The notes beneath the pieces were generated by a model. That model was not told the origin of the DNA and did no database searches. It saw only the letters and a list, made by a program, of their open reading frames with translations. Made by a program: the position numbers and the translations under genes. Source: CAZLMW01 sp964560875 (lineage in GTDB: Bacteria > Myxococcota_A > UBA9042). Taken from it: a stretch of DNA of 28,396 nt. The stretch is from assembly GCA_964560875.1 (NCBI GenBank), contig CAZLMW010000103.1, positions 1-28,396 of the forward strand. The letters are read 5' to 3'. Positions 24,854 to 28,396 of the stretch are shown in pieces (the first letter of the stretch is position 1; every line of letters begins with the position of its first letter).

Positions 24854-26335
24854 ATGCGTGCGCGACAGATCGGTTTGCGTCGGCGACGGCAGCGCTTGAC
24901 CCACGGTGACGTCAAAGGGCAGCTGCGGAAGATGGCGGGACCGATGCTTATCGGGCTCGCCGCGGTGATCGGCTTCAACGCGGTCGATACTTTCTTCGTC
25001 GCCCGCTTGGGAACCGAGTCGCTCGCCGCCATCAGCTTCACGTTTCCGGTCGTCCTCCTGGTCGGCAGCCTCGGAATCGGCGCCGGCGTCGGTGTCAGCG
25101 CGGTCCTGGCGCGGGCGATCGGGCGCGAAGACGACGACGCGATGGATCGTCTCGTTGGCCATGCCCTGTTGCTCGCGGTCACCGTCGCCGCGGCGTTGAT
25201 CGGATTCGGGCACGCCATTGGCATGAGCGCCGTCTTTTCGCGGCTCGGCGTGCCCGCCTCGTTGCTCGGCCACGTGGCTGCGTACATGGACATTTGGCTG
25301 TTCGCGGTCGGCCCGCTGCTGGTCGGGATGTTCGCCAACGGCGTGCTGCGCGCGGCAGGGGACACCCACACACCCGCCGCGATCATGTTGGCTGGAATGG
25401 GGCTCAACCTCGCCTTGGACCCGATGTTGATCTTTGGCTTCGGCCCGCTCCCGGCGCTGGGTATCGAGGGCGCGGCGATCGCGACCTGCATCGCGCGTTG
25501 GGCGATGGTGTCGGCCGTGATCGGTGTGCTGATCCGTCGCGACGGGTTGCTGCGTCCGTTTTCGTTGGCGCCCTCTGTCGTCGTTCGGTCGTGGCGCGAG
25601 CTCGCGCAGGTCGCCGCCCCTGCCGCCCTCGCGCGCGCCTTGGTTCCGATCTCCCTTGCCGCCTTGACCGCGATCGTGGCCACGCATGGACACGCCGCCG
25701 TGGCCGCGTTCGGCGCCGGCCTGAAGATCGACGCCGTCCTTGCCCTGCCGGTGCTGGCCATCGCCGGCGTCTTGACTCCGTTCATCGGTCAAAACAACGG
25801 CGCCTCGCGCAGCGACCGTGTGCGGGAAGCGCTGCGTCTTGGCCGATCGCTGTCGTTTTGGACCTCGGCCATCGCCGTCGCTGCAATGGCGGTTTTTGCG
25901 TCGCCGTTGGCCGCGTTGTTCTCCGCCGAGCCCGCCGTGCAGCGGCTGCTCGCCTTGCTGCTCGTCCTGACGCCGATCGGTATCGGCGCGCGCGGAATGC
26001 TGCTCGTGCTCAACGCGGGCCTGAACGCGACCGGCTCACCGTGGCTGGCGACAGCCCTGGTCGCCATCCGCACGCCCCTGTTGGCCGTCGGGTTCGGTTT
26101 CGTCGGCGGCACGATATTCGGCGCCATCGGCGTCTTTGGCGGCATCGTCATCGCCGATCTCTGCGCCGGCGCCATCGCCATGTTCGTGATCCGCGCGCGC
26201 TTCTTCGCCCACGCCGATGAGGTCGACGCCCGCGACCGCACCCAACGTGCCGAACAAGCAGAGCAACGGCACAGTCGCGCGACGCGCCGGCTTATCCCTC
26301 GCCCATCGGGCGCACGCCATACCCCGACAGGCTGA
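24854..26335 (+). CDS. MATE family efflux transporter
   Basis: 493-aa inner-membrane protein with about twelve hydrophobic helices in two pseudo-symmetric halves, the normal MATE size. Start ATG 24854 follows a GGGGGG run; an in-frame TTG at 24782 is less likely. Family features are AGPMLIGLAAVIGFNAVDTFFVARLG in helix 1, ISFTFPVVLLVGSLGIGAGVGVSAVLARAIG in helix 2, then LRAAGDTHTP and GMGLNLALDPMLIFGFGPLPALGIEGAAIAT, typical of the DinF/NorM-type fold. Such pumps export cationic drugs or metabolites using a Na+ or H+ gradient. Substrate and coupling ion cannot be told from sequence. The last 40 residues are a polar, Arg-rich cytoplasmic tail. Confidence 0.93.
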   Translation: MRARQIGLRRRRQRLTHGDVKGQLRKMAGPMLIGLAAVIGFNAVDTFFVARLGTESLAAISFTFPVVLLVGSLGIGAGVGVSAVLARAIGREDDDAMDRLVGHALLLAVTVAAALIGFGHAIGMSAVFSRLGVPASLLGHVAAYMDIWLFAVGPLLVGMFANGVLRAAGDTHTPAAIMLAGMGLNLALDPMLIFGFGPLPALGIEGAAIATCIARWAMVSAVIGVLIRRDGLLRPFSLAPSVVVRSWRELAQVAAPAALARALVPISLAALTAIVATHGHAAVAAFGAGLKIDAVLALPVLAIAGVLTPFIGQNNGASRSDRVREALRLGRSLSFWTSAIAVAAMAVFASPLAALFSAEPAVQRLLALLLVLTPIGIGARGMLLVLNAGLNATGSPWLATALVAIRTPLLAVGFGFVGGTIFGAIGVFGGIVIADLCAGAIAMFVIRARFFAHADEVDARDRTQRAEQAEQRHSRATRRLIPRPSGARHTPTG

Positions 26336-26349
26336 GCGGCGGTCGATCG

Positions 26350-27933
26350 CTACTTGTAGACCTTGAATTCGCCGCGCCGCAGCTTGCCCATGTAGTCGTT
26401 CAAGTCGGTCTTGATACCACCGGCGAGGATGTACAGCCCGATGATGTTCGGGAACGCCATGCCGAGGATCATAAGGTCGGACAGGTCGAGCACGTTGGTC
26501 GCGGTGATGATCGACCCGAGAAAGGTCATCACGATGAACAACCCGCGGTAGACGAGCGAGCTGCCATCGCCAAAGAGCCACGCCCAGCAGCGCTCGCCGT
26601 AATAGGACCATGAGATCATCGTCGAAAACGCGAACAAGAAGACCGCGATGCTAAGCAGGTAGGGGAACCAGGCGATGTTCTCGGCCATGGCGCGCGAGGT
26701 CAGCGCGGCGCCCTTGTTGGCGGCGACGAGGTCGGCGTACGCGGGGTTGTCGTAGGCGCCGGTGATGACGATGACGAGGGCGGTCATCGAGCAGACGATG
26801 ACGGTGTCGATGAAGGGCTCGAGCAGGGCGACGATGCCCTCGCGGACCGGATATTCGGTCTTCGCAGCGGAGTGGGCGATGGCGGCCGAGCCGATGCCGG
26901 CTTCGTTGGAGAACGCGGCGCGCTGAATGCCGACCACCAACACGCCGATGGCGCCGCCCTCGATCGCCTTGGGGTTGAAGGCTTCGGTGATGATCTTGCT
27001 GATCGCCTCGGGGACCAGCTCGATGTTGCCCACGATCACATACAGGCAAGCGAGCACGTAGAGGCCGCACATCGCAGGCACGATCTTCTCCGCCGCGCCG
27101 GCGATGCGCTGGATGCCGCCGATGATGACGAACCCGACCAGGGCCGCCATGAACAAGCCGTACGCCCAGGGCACATCGGCCAGCAAGGGCACCGTCTCCT
27201 GGATGACGTTGAGCGACTGGTTGGACTGAAACGCGTTGCCGCCGCCAAACGAGCCGCCGATGCATAGCAGCGCAAAAGCCACCGCGAGCACCTTGCCCAG
27301 CCCGCCGAGGCCTTTCTCTTCGAGCCCGTTGGACAGGTAGTACATCGCGCCGCCCATGACGCGGCCGTCGGGACGCACCTGGCGGTATTTCTGGCCGAGC
27401 GAACATTCGACGAACTTGCTGCTCATGCCGATGAGGCCCGCGACGATCATCCAGAACGTGGCACCCGGGCCGCCTTTGCCGACCGCGATCGCCACGCCGG
27501 CGATGTTGCCGAGGCCGACGGTCGCCGAGAGCGCTGCGGTGAGGGCCTGGAAGTGGCTGACCTCGCCTTCGTCGTCGGGGTTATCGAACTTGCCGCGCAC
27601 GATGCTGATGGCGTGGCCGAACAGGCGGACGTTGATAAAGCCCATCCACACGGTGAACGCGACGGCGCCGACGAGCAGCCACGCGACCGTGATCGGCATG
27701 TTGATGCCGGGGATATTCCAGAACATCACGCTGGCGAGCACGCCGTTGACCGCGCCCACGGCCTTGTCGACCGCGTCCATGGCGCCGCCGGATTTGGCGG
27801 CCTCTTCGGCCCAGGCGGTGGCGGTGGCGAGCAGGAGCGCGGCGAAGGTCGCGGCGGCCAGCTTCCAGGCGGGGCGGATGGCGGCAACGCGGGGGATGCG
27901 CGCGGCGGACGAACGCATCATGATGCGGGGCAT
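26350..27933 (-). CDS. Sodium:alanine symporter (AGCS family)
   Basis: 527-aa inner-membrane transporter of the alanine/glycine:cation symporter family, importing small amino acids with Na+. Family motifs are GLGNIAGVAIAVGKGGPGATFWM, KFVECSLGQKYRQ, GSFGGGNAFQSNQS, AAFSNEAGIGSAAIAHSAAKT and STMISWSYYGERCW, with about eleven hydrophobic helices. ATG 27933 is preferred over an in-frame start at 27987 because GGAG lies about 9 nt upstream. Unusually, an N-terminal signal-like segment (about 24-42, ending ATAWA) precedes the first family helix, and a cleavable extension is possible. It converges on the MATE gene with a 14-bp gap and diverges from the 95-aa gene. Confidence 0.94.
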   Translation of the reverse strand: MPRIMMRSSAARIPRVAAIRPAWKLAAATFAALLLATATAWAEEAAKSGGAMDAVDKAVGAVNGVLASVMFWNIPGINMPITVAWLLVGAVAFTVWMGFINVRLFGHAISIVRGKFDNPDDEGEVSHFQALTAALSATVGLGNIAGVAIAVGKGGPGATFWMIVAGLIGMSSKFVECSLGQKYRQVRPDGRVMGGAMYYLSNGLEEKGLGGLGKVLAVAFALLCIGGSFGGGNAFQSNQSLNVIQETVPLLADVPWAYGLFMAALVGFVIIGGIQRIAGAAEKIVPAMCGLYVLACLYVIVGNIELVPEAISKIITEAFNPKAIEGGAIGVLVVGIQRAAFSNEAGIGSAAIAHSAAKTEYPVREGIVALLEPFIDTVIVCSMTALVIVITGAYDNPAYADLVAANKGAALTSRAMAENIAWFPYLLSIAVFLFAFSTMISWSYYGERCWAWLFGDGSSLVYRGLFIVMTFLGSIITATNVLDLSDLMILGMAFPNIIGLYILAGGIKTDLNDYMGKLRRGEFKVYK

Positions 27934-28041
27934 GTCTTCGTCTCCGTTGATGTTTCGGTGAGAATCGGGCGCGGATGATGGGGGCATGAGCAGCGCCGGT
28001 CAATCGCCGAGGTGAGCGGCGCCAGGGGCAGGGAGAGGACG

Positions 28042-28329
28042 ATGGCGCGGAGTTTCGTCGTGGCGCCCGGCCCGGACAAAAGCGTGGTCGTCGGTCCGCT
28101 GCGCCGGATGTGCGGGGCTGCCGTGATCACCGGCGTCGTTTGGGCTGAATTCGAAGGCGTCTTTGACGTCGACGCTGCCAAACAGCCCGGCCAGCTGGTG
28201 CTTCGCGACGGTCAACGCCGCGATTTCGACGCCGTGACCATCATCGACGGCCAGGTCGCGGTGCACGCCGGTGAAATCGATCCCGCCCAGCTACATGGGG
28301 GGCGCATCGAGCTGGCGGTGACCGTTTAG
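28042..28329 (+). CDS. Small hypothetical protein
   Basis: 95-aa protein not recognised as any family. Start ATG 28042 follows a strong purine run GGGAGAGGA (28031-28039); GTG 28012 is an alternative. Reading: MARSFVVAPGPDKSVVVG, then an AAVITGVVWAEFEGVFDV strand-rich middle and VTIIDGQVAVHAGEI, ending in RIELAVTV. It appears soluble and beta-rich, with no signal peptide, Cys cluster or membrane helix. It is divergent from the AGCS gene across 108 bp (27934-28041), which must hold both promoters. No function can be assigned. Confidence 0.6.
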   Translation: MARSFVVAPGPDKSVVVGPLRRMCGAAVITGVVWAEFEGVFDVDAAKQPGQLVLRDGQRRDFDAVTIIDGQVAVHAGEIDPAQLHGGRIELAVTV

Positions 28330-28341
28330 CCCGGCGGCCTG

Positions 28342-28396
28342 GCAGACTGCGCCGTAAATCGTGTCGGTCATCGTGGGGGACCTGGCTGCAGTCTGC
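28342..28396. repeat. 9-bp inverted repeat at the window end
   Basis: GCAGACTGC (28342-28350) and GCAGTCTGC (28388-28396) are perfect reverse complements with a 37-nt spacer, just after the 95-aa gene. The right arm ends at the last base of the window, so the element may extend further. It could be terminator-like or chance; no T-run is visible. Confidence 0.35.

Noticed and set aside
24818..25792. Minus-strand open frame opposite the MATE gene
   Set aside because: The plus-strand MATE motifs and membrane helices are clear, while the opposite frame is Arg/Asp/Gln-rich without any domain.

Overview
The window reads as a high-GC chromosome segment from a myxobacterium-like organism (Myxococcota or a close deltaproteobacterial relative). 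The evidence is composition, coding regions with mostly G/C third codon positions, large secreted lipoproteins with Asp/Ala- or Gly/Ser-rich linkers and many cysteines, a Dictyostelium-CTDC-like repeat (CDDGNxCTxDxC), a MYXO-CTERM-like tail on one protein, a membrane Ser/Thr kinase paired with a TPR protein, and a golvesin-like domain. No rRNA, tRNA, CRISPR array, transposase or phage gene was seen.

Layout. Positions 94-16599 hold five large secreted Cys-rich or beta-propeller proteins: a 1637-aa Cys-repeat/double-propeller lipoprotein (+); a propeller plus IPT/TIG lipoprotein (-), whose reading frame is broken twice; a CTDC-repeat plus golvesin-like lipoprotein (-), broken once; an M23 peptidase with CARDB and four Cys modules (+), which carries both a lipoprotein signal and a MYXO-CTERM-like tail; and a vWA/RCC1-like/Cys protein (+). 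A two-gene minus-strand operon follows (kinase 18984-17533, TPR protein 17530-16613). Next is a 0.6-kb gene-free region rich in palindromes and repeats (18985-19589).

Positions 19590-22730 hold four plus-strand genes: an exported SAM methyltransferase lipoprotein, a lamin-tail-domain lipoprotein, ribulose-phosphate 3-epimerase, and an aldo/keto reductase overlapping the epimerase stop by 1 nt. Then come a YVTN-type propeller lipoprotein on the minus strand (24527-22989), a MATE exporter (+), an AGCS sodium:alanine symporter (-) and a 95-aa orphan (+).

How they fit together. The first 16.6 kb looks like a surface-protein island: export plus lipid or sortase-like anchoring, extended Cys-rich stalks, and adhesion, propeller or peptidoglycan-binding heads. 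Its members sit side by side but do not form one operon, and their targets are unknown. The kinase-TPR pair is a probable signalling unit. Rpe and the reductase are cytoplasmic metabolic enzymes, and MATE and AGCS are inner-membrane transporters. The least explained signals are the frame breaks confined to two adjacent genes, the doubly anchored M23 protein, the exported methyltransferase, the coding-like open frame beyond the stop at 22989, and the repeat/hairpin cluster at 19006-19312.
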